The notes under the pieces are model-generated. The model did no database searches. It was not told the origin of the DNA and worked only from the letters and a program-made list of their open reading frames with translations. A stretch of 64,000 nucleotides of DNA, from positions 47,498-111,497 of the forward strand of contig SEYW01000013.1 of the NCBI GenBank assembly GCA_004168015.1, written 5' to 3'. Source of the DNA: Methylolobus aquaticus. Its GTDB lineage: Bacteria > Pseudomonadota > Gammaproteobacteria > Methylococcales > Methylococcaceae. A program made the position numbers and the translations under genes. Each line of letters opens with the position of its first letter. Positions within the stretch are counted from its first letter, which is position 1. Below, piece by piece: positions 20,801 to 28,556 of this stretch.

Positions 20801-20936
20801 GCAACAACTGCAAGAGGTCGCCGCCTTCCCCGCGATTGGCGGGCCGCGTGAGCACGGTGGGCAGGTTGGCGCCATCGTCGACGGGCGGCGCGGACAGGGG
20901 GAAACGCAGCTTGAGCGGTGCGGAGGATCGGGTCAT
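14811..20936 (-). CDS. giant dual alpha/beta-hydrolase and CHAT-protease protein
   Basis: 2041 residues, no signal peptide. The ATG at 20936 has AAGGAG six bases upstream. Order of parts: N-terminal region (1-215); first alpha/beta-hydrolase (about 220-470) with VFIHGTGSHTLGS and nucleophile elbow HSRGG (295-299); second alpha/beta-hydrolase resembling LCAT/PGAP1-type lipases (about 600-945) with oxyanion motif PGIMGSS, elbow HSMGG (712-716, Ser713), GDGSV acid (Asp899) and His924; a middle domain (about 1000-1120, VMCGHYRGDPIAGAEGVIDR) that resembles a macro-like domain I associate with CHAT proteins; a CHAT caspase-like domain (about 1385-1665) with catalytic His1523 in DAHG and Cys1567 in FLNCCH; and a helical TPR-like tail (1680-2000). 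CHAT domains are caspase-fold proteases. It follows a metacaspase gene by 149 bp in the same direction. Likely a conflict or death effector; substrates unknown. Confidence 0.87.
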   Translation of the reverse strand: MTRSSAPLKLRFPLSAPPVDDGANLPTVLTRPANRGEGGDLLQLLPNVTAVRSWPLAPASRSADAPEQAEAAADSRLLALEASDGTTVFMRADALAERLARLHPEAVGVDGAVDLARLRERSTATRGTGDWLWRQVTELAIEPDAILDAARDKAEEWLGEKIGTKPTDWAIAGASWAGAKALMWAVESRLAAEPGLYRWRNGEALSAADRMDRDKLRVLAGGGTPALVFIHGTGSHTLGSFGELPASAAWMGLLEHFGEHIYGFEHRTFSESPIENALQLLSELPDGARISVVTHSRGGLVGDLLCVNPDDTKTPFDALIEQYRRRPRQDEIAAEDADPRLKSWREAAAEQERDKLRQLLTALRQRRLVIDRYVRVACPARGTALLSDNLDLFLSGLLTLVRKFGAWSSGAVAGLVATPAAGVAARAAADRWLQCLARVVLEIAEKRLQPQVVPGIEAMLPEAPMGMFLGLAPCRTLPMAIVAGDIDGGGWIKRIGLAFTDWMFFDRLENDLVVDSASMYAGIAPRAEAQAIFVQGAEVNHFRYFRDATATGRRPLPEAMVRWLVEERPEELTEWQPLSSVLPGTAKPVSRGGPVPLPPKNSRPVVVYLPGIMGSSLYVARGGKKDHVWVDPDDLVFGGLEKIAAGKPAIPEGVVEMAYGKLEEHLAARGYYVETCAYDWRKPVTELGREFAVRLATVLSDHKAQPIRILAHSMGGLVVRAALASRQPRADFFGRAGNRLIMMGTPNHGSHLMVQTLFGLSGTIRTLARFDLKHDMDEVLAIVSGYGGAINLLPAPGFVDAGSYAGKRFYDRAEWERLKEVNDDFWFGRNLCGVPSAEALAETARFWDSLADTDWVRHYGERIAYVFGQADATPCGLSALWTPDGRMRELLIAETPFGDGSVTWASGRLRGLPDENYWLMEADHMGLTSTPRFFGEIEALLEGRMPRLKRLPVSRGAGESVDGAVTTRRPGPPPGWPTATEVQMRLLGSRPATLKPRRAERVLEVMVRGIDLRFVQIPVMCGHYRGDPIAGAEGVIDRHLVAGALSERHRLGIRTGELGTTTVVLMPRTAAQRLRRTGRGAIVVGLGEMGRLSADNVTEAVRSGVLSYLLHASNRYSEECVQQDGVVADGGPLPLRLASVLIGTNSASQLEVGEAVRAIVLGVLHANRDFALNAPGGRNARAYVAGLELVELYLDTAIAAARAVSELEATLGRELERLGARLEVAAELSRGEGSRHRLDVMPFTDYWPRLTVTDADRDELGCGPECYMPRWRNPIPPDAMRRLLGLYGIGDRGGQPELSGLPFGLDQAPTVSFAERLRYAYLGERARAEVIVQQRQPGLIEKLVRDALTGPASTVYVARSGFGATLFPMLVPLELKASLRRAPNLILMVDEATANLPWEMLEVDGTPWVTETQVVRQFLTARFRREVIRAEKLTALVISNPSTEGYHAQFGGPGWKPEIGVDGQPLPDRLPELNGAVREGEIIAGALEAAGYAVEAAPPDSRAAEVFAKLLAQPYRVLVVDAHGVFGKRAADGTYRSGVVLSDGLLLSAAEIGLMATVPDLVFLNCCHLARAGVGEGGNRLAAGLARELIEMGVRGVVAAGWEVRDDAARTFAETFFQQMVGRGVSFGRALSEARRTTFQLHADCNTWGAYQAYGDPEFRLATVSTEATDMDRLVSPEQLLDWLAQRRIEAGAGEGKGTDFRSIKRRVTNRLRKVPEPWKARADVLEACARLYAEYLPEGSEAARLAFQAALAEDSWQAPASISAIEQLINLEAREGEWRSLPGSNQDLDEAQRLARSAVKRITALEDLTSGAAVPLNVERQSIFGSAYKQAAAVALRAGQGWEAVEASLKKARDAYARGEGDPSMPGWNPYACLNRLQLDAVLGAPADDACRVALARCKRAARSRFAATYDLFDGVMAADTAVTEWLFHRKPPRSERAHDEDADRLLAVYRGALKDLSASGRQLDSVVTQLQLVAEFLEARGEKADKGDRARSVVLRRVVSQLGGVADPGRGASAEAVPVPDHTGEAANDAPPDGEEPGR

Positions 20937-21085
20937 GGGAACTCCTTCTCAAAGCGGGCTCGCACCTTGCCAGGGCGGGCATTGGCCCCGGTCCGCGGGC
21001 GGCGGGGGGTGTCAGGGCATGCCGTCACTGGCAGCGCAAACGGCCTACACCGGCTGTGCGACCCCGGCGTGGTTCGATCAGCGAG

Positions 21086-21877
21086 TCATGCAAAAACCGG
21101 CCATTTGCGCGCTGCGGCGGAACCGAAAAGCTGGGGGTTCTGGGGCAACTGGTTCGTCGGCAGATAAGCGGGGGTGATCTTCTTGAACCAGTCACGGTAA
21201 GTCGCCTCAGGTTCGAGGCGCGCCAGCGTCTTCAGCGCATAGAAGGTGAAGGCACCGTTCGGGCGATTGTGGAAACGCGTATCCCAGCTGTATTGGGTAT
21301 CGAGACAGCCCGCCATCAGCAGATCGCCCGTGGTGCGCGACATGCCGCCGAGCAGCTTCCTGGGTGTTTCAGCGGGCAAGGCGATGCCCTTAAGCCACGC
21401 TTCCGGTGGCAGGAAACGCGCCCTGGGCAGACCGGGATCGAGGTCGGCGGCATCGCCCTTGGTGACGCTGCCGGAATGACAGCTGTCGGAGATCATCAGC
21501 AGCCGAACACCCCGCGCGCGCTTGCTGAACAGCTCCCGCAACTCATCGTCCAGCAGCGCCTTGCCCTGGCCGATGTCCCACGGGCACAGCGCTTCGTCGC
21601 GACCGTCGGGCTCATCGCCGTCCGCATCGGGCACCCAGGTACCGTGACCGGAATAGGTCAGCACGATGCGGTCGCCCGCGACGGCTTTGTCGACCAGATC
21701 GCCGATTGCGGCCACCATATTGGCCTTGGTTGCCTGGCGGTCGATCAACTGGGCCACCGCAAACCCACGGGTCGCCAGCACGGCAGCCCAGTCATTGCAG
21801 TCGTTGACGCAGCCGGACAGGTCGCTGTCGGTCCCGGGGTAGTCGTTGATACCGATGCACAGGGCGCGCTTGGTCAT
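21086..21877 (-). CDS. metacaspase (caspase-family peptidase C14)
   Basis: Cysteine protease of the caspase fold, 263 residues. It begins RALCIGINDYPGTDSDLSGC, the usual metacaspase N-terminus. The catalytic dyad is visible: His78 in TYSGHGT and Cys133 in DSCHSG. The acidic loop DADGDEPDGRDEALCPWD may hold calcium, as in metacaspases. The C-terminal half carries the p10-like strand region (LLMAGCLDTQYSWDTRF, NGAFTFYALKTL). Metacaspases cleave after Arg or Lys. The ATG at 21877 has GAGGAG six bases upstream. It is the first gene of a two-gene unit with the CHAT/hydrolase giant, which may be its substrate or partner. Confidence 0.93.
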   Translation of the reverse strand: MTKRALCIGINDYPGTDSDLSGCVNDCNDWAAVLATRGFAVAQLIDRQATKANMVAAIGDLVDKAVAGDRIVLTYSGHGTWVPDADGDEPDGRDEALCPWDIGQGKALLDDELRELFSKRARGVRLLMISDSCHSGSVTKGDAADLDPGLPRARFLPPEAWLKGIALPAETPRKLLGGMSRTTGDLLMAGCLDTQYSWDTRFHNRPNGAFTFYALKTLARLEPEATYRDWFKKITPAYLPTNQLPQNPQLFGSAAARKWPVFA

Positions 21878-22444
21878 GGCGGTCTCCTCGCAGTTGGGGT
21901 CAAGCGAAGCCGCGCGGTGGGCCGGATAACCCCGGACTAGCTATCGTCATTACCGCCGTTAAGGCTGCTCGACGACGTCCCTCAGGAGCGGCGCTCGATT
22001 CCCTGTCGCCGGACCATGACCCGATGGGCCCCACCACCCATGGCAGGCTGGAGCATGCGCCGCGGGCATCGTGTTGTCAACGGGGCACCGCACGCACCTG
22101 TTACAAGGGATTTCTCAAATAGGATCAGCGACCTGATGGGGAGGAAAGAGCCGAGATGCGACAGTCGGCGGGAAAAGTACCTGGGCACCAGCAGACCAGG
22201 CATGCGAGTTGGCGGTCAGCCCGCACGGGCCTGGTGAATGCAGGACGTGATCGGAGCGAACCACGATGGCTGCTCTGGCATGGGATGCCGCGACCGAATC
22301 GGCGGGAATTCAATTCAACTGGGGGCTGCGACGAACCAGTGCGGGAGCTTCGAGGCCGTCTCTGTCGCGAGGCATAGGACCGGTCGTTGCCATCCCGGGC
22401 GGCTTCTACGCTACGCGCCCTAAAGGAGCCTCCGACTCTACCAA
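21878..22444. other. intergenic region upstream of the metacaspase gene
   Basis: About 567 bp between the metacaspase start and the end of the glycosyltransferase gene. Short open frames on both strands look like background: no ribosome site, no recognisable domain. The promoter of the caspase-CHAT unit should lie in the part near 21880-22000, but I cannot point to boxes with confidence. Confidence 0.5.
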
Positions 22445-23503
22445 TCACGGATGCCTGTGATGCCCCGAAGAAACCGGCGGAGCCACCAGGTTACGAGCCA
22501 CGCTGGAGACGATGCGCTGCGGCGACAGACGGTCTGTAGCCTGCTGTTCGCGCCGAAGCTTGCGCAGGGCTGAGTGGCCAAGCCGATTCAAGATGTAGGG
22601 AAGATCGCGCGAATTCGTCAGCGCATAACGCAGTGCCGCCCCATACTTGCGCCCACGCAGGGCAAGAGCGAGTTCCACGTACGCCTTGACGTGATGCAGG
22701 GTCGTGATCTCTTGGCGCAGCAGACCCGCTGCTCCCTTAAAGCGCGGCATTTGCTCGTGTTCCAGCAACAAACGGCACCGCCGCAATCGATTCGTTACCG
22801 AGCGTACCCCCTTCGACATGACGCCGATCGAGCCCGGACGAGCGACGGTATAGCGGTAATGCGCGCGGGGACTGAGGACATAACGCGCACCCCAGAGCAG
22901 GCACTCGGCATGGAACATGCCGTCGTAGTTGCTCGTCAAATCAGTGCGGTAGCGAATGCCATACTGGTTCAGGAAATCGCGACGAATCAGCGGTTTCAAA
23001 TATCCCACCCCCATACGGGGCCGGCCACCGGGATCGACCGCATCGAGTTTCAGGAACTCCTCGAACGAGATCGGACCCTCCCGGCAGACGCGATCCGGGC
23101 CCAGGCACAGCCCCACGGGGCGACCTGTCCCATCTTCGACGAGTTGCAGGTTGTCGGCAAACAGATCCGCACCCCACCTCTCCGCTGACCGCAGCAGAGT
23201 CTCCAAGCGCCCCGGCTCATAAGCGTCGTCCGCGTCCAGCACGGTAATCCAGTCACCGCGCACGACATCGAGGGCACTGTTGATGCAGACCGCACCACCT
23301 CGATTCCGCGGCTGTCGCAGTACCGTGAAACGCTGATCGCTCGCGGCGATGCGCTCCGCAATCGCAGCCGTACCATCGCTGGAACCGTCATCGACGACGA
23401 TCGCTTCGAAGTCATGGAAGCTCTGGCGCTGCAGCGAGTGCAGCGCCTCCGCAAGACTGGCCTCCGCATTGAATGCGGGAATGATCACGGATATTGCCGG
23501 CAT
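22445..23503 (-). CDS. family 2 glycosyltransferase
   Basis: GT-A-fold glycosyltransferase that uses an NDP-sugar to extend a surface glycan. Residues 1-115 have SVIIPAFNAEASLAEALHSL, the nucleotide-binding VVDDGSSDGT and the DxD motif LDADD. The C-terminal half is basic and lacks clear membrane helices, so the enzyme is probably peripheral. The start at 23503 has GGAG six bases upstream; the open frame also offers a TTG four codons earlier that overlaps this site. The acceptor is unknown. It stands alone, with large non-coding gaps on both sides. Confidence 0.88.
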   Translation of the reverse strand: MPAISVIIPAFNAEASLAEALHSLQRQSFHDFEAIVVDDGSSDGTAAIAERIAASDQRFTVLRQPRNRGGAVCINSALDVVRGDWITVLDADDAYEPGRLETLLRSAERWGADLFADNLQLVEDGTGRPVGLCLGPDRVCREGPISFEEFLKLDAVDPGGRPRMGVGYLKPLIRRDFLNQYGIRYRTDLTSNYDGMFHAECLLWGARYVLSPRAHYRYTVARPGSIGVMSKGVRSVTNRLRRCRLLLEHEQMPRFKGAAGLLRQEITTLHHVKAYVELALALRGRKYGAALRYALTNSRDLPYILNRLGHSALRKLRREQQATDRLSPQRIVSSVARNLVAPPVSSGHHRHP

Positions 23504-24100
23504 GAGCAGCTCCAAATTATCGATGATGGGACAGGGCGCAGAGACAGCCGAGCATTACGTCGCTCCGTGCGCCCTGGCATCAAGCAGAAATTAGGCCAGA
23601 TGTTTCAGAGCGCTTGAATCCTGCGTGGGGTCTGGCTCATGCTCCCGATCGAAAGTACCAGCGGCACAAATTGTAAATTCGGCTGACACTCGAAAGGCTG
23701 GCTTGCAGCGCTATCGCGAGACGAGCAATCAACCCGCGGTGGGAACCTGATCCTCTCTGCCCGCAATCAACCGCACTGGGGCGAATTCGGTGTTGCGCGA
23801 CCGGAACCGCCCGCGCGTCACCATCGCCCGTTAGGGGCACCGTGATCCGCAAGGCGGAGGATGAGGTGTGAGCACGGGCGGCTCGCGCCCCGTCGTCGAA
23901 TGCCGTAACCCCCCCGCACCCGAGCAACGAGGGCGGTGGTCGCTGCCAAGGCCGCAGCGCGCAGCCGGTGACTGCGCCCCAAAGCCGAACCGAGCCGGCG
24001 CTGCTGACCAGCGTCCAAAAATGTTAACCTTGCGCCAACTACCAGCGCCCTTCCGCAGTGTCAGGGCGCCGGCCTTCGACCACTTGCTAGAGGATCTCGA
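23504..24100. other. intergenic region without a supported gene
   Basis: About 597 bp between a divergent pair: the glycosyltransferase (minus) and the small membrane protein (plus). Open frames here are short and unconvincing. It must hold both promoters. I see no tRNA, terminator or clear repeat. Confidence 0.5.
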
Positions 24101-24352
24101 ATGCAACAACCGCAAGCTCACGGCTTGGCCTCCACGCTGCACGCACTGGTGGATTGGACTCAGGCCCGACTCAGTGAACGCGAGTCGTGGGATGGAATCA
24201 CGCTGATCGTCCTCAGTTTTCTGGTGCTGATGTTCTCGTCACTGATCGTCTACATCGCCTGGGCAGGCATCGCCTACGGCGGATGGCTGACTTGGCAAAA
24301 AGGCAGTTGGAAACGGTTGACCGGCCGTCCCGACATGGGCAACTTGCCTTGA
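24101..24352 (+). CDS. small single-pass membrane protein
   Basis: 83-residue protein with a hydrophilic N-terminus, the motif SERESWDGITLIVLSFLVLM leading into one or two closely spaced transmembrane segments (about 33-62), and a basic C-terminus (WQKGSWKRLTG). A GAGG lies seven bases before the ATG and a terminator-like hairpin follows directly, so I regard it as real. The function is unknown; the RESWDG stretch looks like a conserved family signature. Confidence 0.68.
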   Translation: MQQPQAHGLASTLHALVDWTQARLSERESWDGITLIVLSFLVLMFSSLIVYIAWAGIAYGGWLTWQKGSWKRLTGRPDMGNLP

Positions 24353-24356
24353 CCCG

Positions 24357-24383
24357 AGGCCGGCGATCACCCGCGGGCCTTTT
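24357..24383 (+). terminator. terminator after small membrane protein gene
   Basis: AGGCC (24357-24361) pairs with GGCCT (24376-24380), with three further inner pairs after one mismatch, followed by TTT (24381-24383). It starts five bases after the stop codon of the upstream gene. Confidence 0.55.
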
Positions 24384-24593
24384 GGTCGCCATTGCCCATC
24401 TAACGCGGCAAAGCGCCGCCCGACGTGTCCCGGGCACGCGAGATCGACACCCCGGTTAAGCCTGACGCCCCGCGAGGGCTGGTCGGCGCGCGTTAAGGAC
24501 GGACAGGCGTAGGAGGCACCGGGCAATTGGGGAATGCGCCCGACGACACGGAATCGGGCCCCGAATTGGCAAGACCTGCCGTGACTACCCTCG

Positions 24594-25556
24594 TCACAGA
24601 AAGACGGCGGCGTGCTCGTGGCCGTAGGCCATCATCTCCTCGATGAAGGATGGCGAATTGACGAATGCCGACCCCGAAGGCAGATCCTTCCGCATCGGCA
24701 TCTTCTTTACGGTAACCGGCCGATACCGGCCGGCATCGTTTCTGAGTTGCCCGGATGCCAGCCACTCGTTGACCTTCCCGATGAAATGCAATTCGTGCTC
24801 CACCAGCGCGTTCTGCCATAGCTCATCCTTGCGGTCTTTGCGTTCCGCCGGAGATTGCGGAATGGCCTCTCGTCGCTTGGGAAAGTGCTGGACGAGCCAG
24901 ATCTCGTCCACGCCATAGTCGAGCAGCGGAACCAGCGGCGGATTCGTTCCCCAGGCACCGTCGCAGTAGACCCCCTGATTCGGGCCGTCCTCGATCCGGG
25001 TCAGGCCATTCACCTCGTCGAGCGAACCTGAAGCGAGCAAGGCCTCGAGCGAAAAATCCCTTTCGGTGAAAACCTTGATGTCCCCGGTCAGCACATCCGC
25101 CGCGCCCAGCGCCAGGCCCGGAACGCGCTCGGCGCGATCACGCAGCGACCGCAGTTCCTCCACCGGGATGTAGGCGAGGACCCACTCCTTCATCAGATAG
25201 CGGAGGAAGGGTTGGACGATGTTGGCCGAGTATGCGTCGTAAAGCGGGTTCAGACGCCCGAGGCTGTCAAGCAGTTGCTCGGTGCGAGCGACACCGGCAT
25301 TCGGGACCATCCCCCAGGCAAAATGCAGCCACTGCCGTTTGAGGATGTCGGGCAGCTCGGCGACGCTCCCCTTCAGCGTGTGCCCCCAGCAAGCCGCGGC
25401 GACCAAGGCACCGGCCGATGTTCCCGAGAATGCATGGATATCGTGGTCGACGAAGGCCCCTTCTTCGACGAGACGCCGGACCGCCCCGGCAGCAACGGCA
25501 CCGGCGGGGAAACCTCCGCCCTGAAAGGCCAGCGCAATGCGCGCTTTTCGCTTCAT
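24594..25556 (-). CDS. patatin-like phospholipase
   Basis: Lipid acyl hydrolase with a Ser-Asp dyad, 320 residues. The glycine-rich oxyanion loop is LAFQGGGFPAGAVAAGAVRRL, the nucleophile elbow is GTSAG, and the catalytic Asp lies in YCDGAWGTNPPLVPLLD. There is no signal peptide, so it acts in the cytoplasm or at the inner face of the membrane. Bacterial patatins include housekeeping lipases, toxins and anti-phage effectors; the context here does not decide between them. It is 2.7 kb from the caspase-CHAT pair, on the same strand but separated by other genes. Confidence 0.92.
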   Translation of the reverse strand: MKRKARIALAFQGGGFPAGAVAAGAVRRLVEEGAFVDHDIHAFSGTSAGALVAAACWGHTLKGSVAELPDILKRQWLHFAWGMVPNAGVARTEQLLDSLGRLNPLYDAYSANIVQPFLRYLMKEWVLAYIPVEELRSLRDRAERVPGLALGAADVLTGDIKVFTERDFSLEALLASGSLDEVNGLTRIEDGPNQGVYCDGAWGTNPPLVPLLDYGVDEIWLVQHFPKRREAIPQSPAERKDRKDELWQNALVEHELHFIGKVNEWLASGQLRNDAGRYRPVTVKKMPMRKDLPSGSAFVNSPSFIEEMMAYGHEHAAVFL

Positions 25557-25878
25557 GCTGCTGTCTCCTACCTGAAGTCCTGAGTGAGCCAGGGGATAAG
25601 GGGGCGGTGACGGTCATCCAGAGAGGGTCCGGCCACCGCTACCGCGGATGTCTCCTGCCTGCCCCTGGAATGCAATCGGGGCCGGACCGATAGCAACGCG
25701 GGTATGGACGGGGTCGAACCGCGCGCCCGGCGGCAAAAAGACATTCCAGCGGAACCGTCCGGGTCAACGACAGCACGGAACGAAATGCGCCAACGCCCCG
25801 CGTGTGGGATCACCGTCGATCCGGTGCCGAACGCCAACCCGGGGGTTCAAGGATAAAGCAACTCGGCGACACTGGTCA
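25557..25878. other. intergenic region between CDF transporter and patatin genes
   Basis: 322 bp between two minus-strand genes. It should carry the promoter of the patatin gene. I see no gene, repeat or convincing hairpin in it. Confidence 0.45.
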
Positions 25879-26814
25879 TCATCCGCCGCAGGACGACCTG
25901 CCTGTCGGGTCGCGGCCGGCCGACACGATCTCATGTGCAAATGAAGCAGGATCGTCGAGCGGTTCAAGATGGGTGACGATCAGGAGATTCGGTAGTGCCG
26001 CGCGGAGGTCATTTTCAATGATCGGCACCAGATCATGGCCCTGCTGGACGGTCATGGTGCCCGGAACCAGCACATGGACCGTGATCAGGCGCTGAGAACC
26101 CGCACTATGCGCCCTCAGATCATGGAAGCGAACGCCCTGCCGGCGATAGGTATCCAAAATTCTCTCGACCGCAGCGCGTTCTGCCGACGGAATCGCCGGA
26201 CCGACCAGGCCCGAAAGCGACCGCACGATCAACTGCACTCCAGACCGGACGATATTCAAGGCGGCCAGCATGGCGATCGTCGCGTCCAGCCACAGCCAAT
26301 CGGTCAGGACGACGCCACCCAGGCCCAGCAGCACGGCACACGTCGTCCAGACATCCGTCATCAGGTGTTTGCCGTCGGCTTCGAGCGTGATCGAGTCGTG
26401 CCGGCCGCCGGCACCGAGCAGAACGCGAGCAACGAAGAAATTGATGAGGGTTGCGACGATCGCTATCGCCAGACCGATGTCGAGAGCCGCCAGCGCCCGG
26501 GGCTGGAGCAGACGTTCGATGGCGGTCCAAAAGATCCCGAATGCCGCCACTAGAATCAGGGCACCGGTAAAGCCGCTCGAAAAATACTCGGCCCGCCCGT
26601 GTCCGAACGGGTGCGTCTCGTCGGCAGGCCGCGCCGCGACGGTGAGGACGACGACCGCGAAACCCGCGCCGGCGAGGTTCACTACGGACTCGGCGGCATC
26701 GGATAACAGTGCGACGGACCCGGTCAGCAGATACGCGCCCGTCTTGAGAGCCATCGTAGCGACCGCGGCGAGAACCGACAGCCACGCGTAGCGCGTCAGG
26801 GAACTGGCCGCCAT
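25879..26814 (-). CDS. cation diffusion facilitator (CDF) metal exporter
   Basis: Inner-membrane antiporter that exports divalent metals such as Zn, Fe or Mn against protons. About 311 residues with six predicted helices. Metal-site signatures are SDAAESVVN in TM2 and HLMTDVW in TM5, plus the HPFGHGRAEYF loop. A cytoplasmic C-terminal domain follows (about 210-300, HDLRAHSAGSQRLITVHVLV). The start at 26814 has GGAGG 11 bases upstream and gives the family N-terminus (RYAWLSVLAAVATMALK); the longer frame to 26967 adds an unrelated tail. The metal cannot be assigned. Confidence 0.9.
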   Translation of the reverse strand: MAASSLTRYAWLSVLAAVATMALKTGAYLLTGSVALLSDAAESVVNLAGAGFAVVVLTVAARPADETHPFGHGRAEYFSSGFTGALILVAAFGIFWTAIERLLQPRALAALDIGLAIAIVATLINFFVARVLLGAGGRHDSITLEADGKHLMTDVWTTCAVLLGLGGVVLTDWLWLDATIAMLAALNIVRSGVQLIVRSLSGLVGPAIPSAERAAVERILDTYRRQGVRFHDLRAHSAGSQRLITVHVLVPGTMTVQQGHDLVPIIENDLRAALPNLLIVTHLEPLDDPASFAHEIVSAGRDPTGRSSCGG

Positions 26815-26976
26815 GTTGCCGTTGGCCTCCGTCCCCGGCTCCAGAGCACCCCTGAGGGGCCGGACATCAGCCGACGGCCCTTGCCGGAAGGCCCCGAGCG
26901 AGCGGAATCCCCGTGCGAGCCCTATCGGTCCCGCCACGGCCAGCGACCCGCCGCACAGTGCAAGCAAGCCTTCGTC

Positions 26977-27285
26977 TCACGGTGAAGGAGCAAAGCCGAA
27001 GGCTCGCGCGAGCCACGGAACCTGAACCCGAATACCTGACGCGAGCAGCATTGCGACTCCGACCAGCCTTCCAGAGCGTGTGGCCGCGCGGGTCAGCAGC
27101 ACGGTTGTCAACGCGCTGGCGCACGTCAGAACGACCATCGCACGCGCCTGACCGATACGACCGCCCGTCAGCAGGCTGCGCTCGCAGCCCCGCAGCGGAA
27201 ACATTGTCAGCAGGGTCCCGATCGCCACCTGCAGCCCCGCCAGACACTGCACGCATCGCGCGGTAACGGGCCAGGGCTGCGACAT
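26977..27285 (-). CDS. small membrane protein of unknown function
   Basis: 102-residue protein with about three hydrophobic segments (CLAGLQVAIGTLLTMF, AMVVLTCASALTTVLL, LVGVAMLLASGIRV). The ATG start has only a weak ribosome site. It precedes the CDF gene on the same strand by 162 bp. I do not recognise the family, and an overlapping frame on the same strand is open too, so this call is moderate. Confidence 0.45.
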   Translation of the reverse strand: MSQPWPVTARCVQCLAGLQVAIGTLLTMFPLRGCERSLLTGGRIGQARAMVVLTCASALTTVLLTRAATRSGRLVGVAMLLASGIRVQVPWLARAFGFAPSP

Positions 27286-27341
27286 AGCCTACCGCTGTTG
27301 TGGCGCCGGCAAGTCGGGTCCTGCAGGGAGCGGGGCTGACA

Positions 27342-28439
27342 TCATGTCCGGTGTGCCAAGCTGACGGGAGTCCGCCGTGCGCCCCAATCGCCCGGGGAAG
27401 CCTCGAACACACCGGCACACGGCTCCCCGCAGGCACTGCAGGTTCCCTTGGGGGTCAGATTCCACTCCGACAGTTCATACCAGTCACGGCCAATCAGCAA
27501 CTGGCCGCATTTGTGGCAATACGTGCTGTCGGCGGCCTTGTCGTGAACGTTGCCGACGTAGACATAGCGCAGGCCGTTCTTCAGTGCGATGCGCCGCGCT
27601 TCGGACAGCGTCGAGCGGGATGTCGGGGGCGTGTTGAGCATTTTCCAGTCCGGGTGGAACGCCGAGAAATGCAGGGGGACGTCCGGGCCCAGGCTTTCGA
27701 CGACCCACTGAGTCAGGGCTTCCAGCTCCTGCTCCGAATCGTTCTCCCCCGGGATCAGCAGCGTCGTGATTTCCAGCCAGACCTTGGTTTCATGGCGGAC
27801 GTACTGCAGCGTTTCGAGCACGGGTTCGAGATGACCACCGCAGACCCGGCGGTAAAAGTCTTCGGAGAACGACTTCAGGTCGATATTGACCGCATCCATG
27901 TGAGCGTAGAATTCGGCGCGGGGCTCGGGGCACTGATAGCCGGCGGAGACAGCCACGGACCGAATGCCCAGCGCATGGCAGGCCTGCGCCGTGTCGATGC
28001 AGTACTCGTGAAAAATGACCGGATCATTGTACGTGTAGGCAACGCTGCGACAGCCGAAGGATTTGGCCGCTGCGGCAATCGCCTCGGGGCTGGCCTGATC
28101 CATCAGGGAATCCATCTCGCGCGACTTGCTGATGTCCCAGTTCTGGCAAAACTTGCAGGCCAGATTGCAGCCCGCCGTGCCGAAAGAGAACACCGGCGTG
28201 CCGGGCAGAAAGTGATTCAGGGGCTTCTTCTCGATCGGATCGATACAAAAGCCGCTGGAGCGTCCGTAGGAGAGCAGCATCACGCTGTCGTGCACATTTC
28301 CGCGCACGAAACACAGGCCGCGCTGGCCCTCGTGCAGCTTGCACAGGCGCGGGCAGATGTCGCACTGCACGCGCCCGTCGCTCAATTTGTGCCAGAAGCG
28401 GGTCGGGAAGCCTTCGTTAGGATCGATGTGCGTGTCCAT
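27342..28439 (-). CDS. amrS: AmmeMemoRadiSam system radical SAM enzyme
   Basis: Radical SAM protein of the AmrS family, about 365 residues. An N-terminal Cys cluster (CDICPRLCKLHEGQRGLCFVR) precedes the radical SAM CxxxCxxC motif in GCNLACKFCQNW. A C-terminal zinc-like cluster follows (YCHKCGQLLIGRDW, CSACGEPC). The start at 28439 has GAGG upstream and drops a tail predicted from the longer frame. It diverges from the Memo and AMMECR1 genes. The three proteins co-occur widely; their substrate has not been firmly established to my knowledge. Confidence 0.95.
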   Translation of the reverse strand: MDTHIDPNEGFPTRFWHKLSDGRVQCDICPRLCKLHEGQRGLCFVRGNVHDSVMLLSYGRSSGFCIDPIEKKPLNHFLPGTPVFSFGTAGCNLACKFCQNWDISKSREMDSLMDQASPEAIAAAAKSFGCRSVAYTYNDPVIFHEYCIDTAQACHALGIRSVAVSAGYQCPEPRAEFYAHMDAVNIDLKSFSEDFYRRVCGGHLEPVLETLQYVRHETKVWLEITTLLIPGENDSEQELEALTQWVVESLGPDVPLHFSAFHPDWKMLNTPPTSRSTLSEARRIALKNGLRYVYVGNVHDKAADSTYCHKCGQLLIGRDWYELSEWNLTPKGTCSACGEPCAGVFEASPGDWGARRTPVSLAHRT

Positions 28440-28556
28440 GGCGGCACCTCGCAGTGAATGGCCGGTTGACGGTGACCCCGTATTGCCCACAGTATGACGT
28501 CAAGACCGCGGTCACAAGTGCCTTCCCAAGGGCGCGACTGAATCAGGGAGGTCGTT

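Noticed and set aside
24594..25556. Patatin-like lipase as a third member of the caspase-CHAT system
   Set aside because: Other genes and large gaps lie between them, so there is no operon evidence; kept as an independent gene.
26867..27436. 189-codon minus-strand frame overlapping the small membrane protein gene
   Set aside because: Arg/Gly-rich translation with no hydrophobic pattern; the competing 102-codon frame is more protein-like.
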